A DNA stretch of 6,715 bases from an uncultured Opitutia bacterium. GTDB taxonomy: Bacteria; Verrucomicrobiota; Verrucomicrobiia; Opitutales; UBA953. The DNA lies in NCBI GenBank assembly GCA_903910245.1, contig CAIVYX010000270.1, forward strand, positions 1 to 6,715. Direction: 5' to 3'. This document shows positions 6,001 through 6,715 of this stretch, piece after piece (the first letter of the stretch is position 1; each line of letters starts with the position of its first letter). The notes beneath the pieces were generated by a model. It was not told where the DNA came from. It saw only the letters and a program-made list of their open reading frames with translations, and made no database searches. The position numbers and the translations under genes are program-made.

Positions 6001-6715
6001 TGAGCGGCTGGGCGTGGCGGACGGAATTCCAGAAGGCTTCGGTCGTCTGACCGGTGAGCGTGCGGCCGGAGGCATCGGTGATCGTCCCCGAGATCATCAG
6101 CGGGATGCGGAAGCCGCGGGACTCGAAGGCTTCGTCGATGGCGAAGAGAGCGGCCTTGAGGACGAGCGTATCGAAGACCGTCTCGCAGAGGAGCAGGTCC
6201 GCGCCGGCGTCGATCAGGGCGTCGACCTGTTCGCGGTAGGAATCGCGTACCTGGACAAACGTCACGTCGCGCTTGGCGGAATCGTTGACGTCGCGGGACA
6301 TCGACAGCGTCTTATTCGTTGGGCCGATGGCGCCGGCGACAAAAGCGTCCTTACCGGGGTTGGCGGCCTTGAAGGCATCGACGGCTTCACGGGCGACCTT
6401 GACCGCTTCCGTGTTCAACTCGCGGACGAGATGCGTCATCGCGTAGTCTTCCATCGCGATGGAGGTGCCGTTGAAGGTATTGGTCTCGAGGATGTCCGCG
6501 CCGGCGTCGAGGTAGGCGCGGTGGATGTCGCGGACGACGGCCGGCTTGGTGATAACCAGGAGGTCGTTGTTGCCCTTGAGCTGGCCCGGGTGACTGGCGA
6601 AACGGTCGCCGCGGTAGTCCGCTTCCTGCAGCTTGAGCTGCTGGATCATCGTGCCCATCGCGCCGTCGAGGTAGACGATGCGTTGGCGCAGGAGGGCCTC
6701 AAGGCGCTCGCCGGC
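3056..6715 (-). CDS. metH: Cobalamin-dependent methionine synthase (N-terminal tip outside window)
   Basis: MetH moves a methyl group from 5-methyltetrahydrofolate through cobalamin to homocysteine, making methionine and tetrahydrofolate in the cytoplasm. The frame is open to the window edge and gives 1219 residues, against 1227 in E. coli, so only a few residues are missing. The Met at 6658 is internal, in LDGAMGTMIQ. Numbering from the visible end, the homocysteine domain (about 1-340) has zinc ligands Cys244, Cys309 and Cys310 (in INCALG and GGCCGTTP). The folate domain (about 355-620) starts at FVNVGERTN. The cobalamin cap and B12-binding domains (about 675-880) contain GDVHDIGKN with the cobalt-ligand His758, plus LSGLITPS. 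The C-terminal activation domain, starting near IIDWTPFFITWSL at about 941, ends with RPAAGYPACPEHTEK, the S-adenosylmethionine-binding segment. All key residues are present, so it should be active and repairable by reductive methylation. A small gene follows 2 bases downstream. The promoter and any riboswitch lie outside the window. Confidence 0.99.
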   Translation of the reverse strand, partial: AGERLEALLRQRIVYLDGAMGTMIQQLKLQEADYRGDRFASHPGQLKGNNDLLVITKPAVVRDIHRAYLDAGADILETNTFNGTSIAMEDYAMTHLVRELNTEAVKVAREAVDAFKAANPGKDAFVAGAIGPTNKTLSMSRDVNDSAKRDVTFVQVRDSYREQVDALIDAGADLLLCETVFDTLVLKAALFAIDEAFESRGFRIPLMISGTITDASGRTLTGQTTEAFWNSVRHAQPLSVGINCALGGEQMRPHIAELAKKADLFVSCYPNAGLPNPLSPTGFPEGPEDTAAILETFARDGLVNLLGGCCGTTPAHIAAIRRRTEKYPARPLGAIPPALQLAGLEPLNLFGGAGDFVNVGERTNVAGSKIFKGHIEKGDYRSALRVAKQQIEAGATIIDINFDAGLLDGAAAMTKFLNMAATEPDIARVPFMIDSSNFDIIEAGLRCVQGKAIVNSISLKEGEAEFVRRARLCRRYGAAMIVMAFDEKGQAATLADKIRICVRAYGILTQEAGVDPQDIIFDANILTVGTGMAEHDRYALDFIEAVTEIKRLCPGARTSGGLSNVSFAFAGNNKVREAIHSVFLYHAIKAGLDMAIVNAGMLEVYTEIDPELRDLVEDLVLCRRADATDRLLEAAPRFAGTRTEVDASKKNAWRELGVDARLAHALVKGLDDHVVADTEEARLKLGRPLLVIEGPLMEGMRVVGKLFGEGKMFLPQVVKSAKVMKTAVAHLEPFMAAEKVGGSTQGSFLIATVRGDVHDIGKNIVGVVLACNNYAVTDLGVMTPSERIVSEALRLKPDFIGLSGLITPSLDEMITVAQELKRAGISTPLLIGGATTSKEHTAIKLAQHYDGPMVHVGDASLVTTVCSDLLNPAKQSGVVGDLKVEQAEMREAYEKQQPAVVIPLAEARKRPLVTTAPVQPVPRKSGVTLFERIDPAAVAEIIDWTPFFITWSLKGAFPQIFKSAKYGSEARKLFDDARRELDDLIRGNRMHLRGVVGLWPARRVGDDVEIYGDEAQAKQIGRFHFLRDQRPRPKVTTCRSLADLVSTEKGDHLGAFAVTAGQEIEDYAASFKAKDPFRQILIQALADRLAEGCAEWLHLEVRKELWGYAPNEALTVEELVDEKYAGRRPAAGYPACPEHTEKGELWRLLDADRLGCTLTESYAMNPAASVSGLYFGNPQSIYFDVDHIGRDQVEDYAKRKGWSIEQAEKWLRPVLGYKT

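Noticed and set aside
6656..6715. Taking the ATG at 6658 as the true start of metH.
   Set aside because: The upstream codons continue in frame as a conserved MetH N-terminus (RQRIVYLDGAMGTMIQ matches the E. coli RILVLDGGMGTMIQ region), so the gene runs past the window edge.

Overview
This window looks like ordinary chromosome from a GC-rich bacterium. The most likely source is Verrucomicrobiota, perhaps Opitutae. That rests on a Gfo/Idh/MocA oxidoreductase carrying a signal peptide and a 'GLDTGH' nucleotide-binding loop, a type I associate with Verrucomicrobiota and Planctomycetota, together with weak Shine-Dalgarno sequences and strong G/C at third codon positions. The assignment is an inference, since no search was run.

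Plus strand, positions 1-2655: the 3' two-thirds of argH (argininosuccinate lyase, last step of arginine synthesis) enters from the left edge. A LysE/RhtB-family amino-acid exporter follows after 6 bases. A 50-base gap with a plausible intrinsic terminator separates these from an exported Gfo/Idh/MocA-family protein. argH and the exporter probably form one transcript, which suggests (but does not prove) that the exporter moves arginine or a related amino acid. The Gfo/Idh protein has no clear functional link to them.

Convergent junction, positions 2656-2729: this short gap holds two 21-base palindromes, each immediately preceded by GGTAG on the plus strand and spaced exactly 37 bases apart. 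The arrangement fits REP elements (GTAG head plus palindromic stem), the kind mobilised by RAYT transposases. The second palindrome sits inside a longer hairpin that includes the stop codon of the minus-strand gene, so the region may also stop transcription from both sides.

Minus strand, positions 6715-2730: a nearly complete metH (cobalamin-dependent methionine synthase, all domains intact, only the extreme N-terminus beyond the right edge) is followed after 2 bases by a small unrecognised gene of 107 codons, probably translationally coupled to it.

The coding content is mostly housekeeping, and I see no defence system, mobile gene cluster or new multi-gene system. The points most worth a second look are the paired REP-like elements, the small metH-coupled protein and the atypical exported oxidoreductase. 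No tRNA, rRNA, CRISPR array or insertion sequence was seen. The only non-coding stretches are 6, 50, 74 and 2 bases long.
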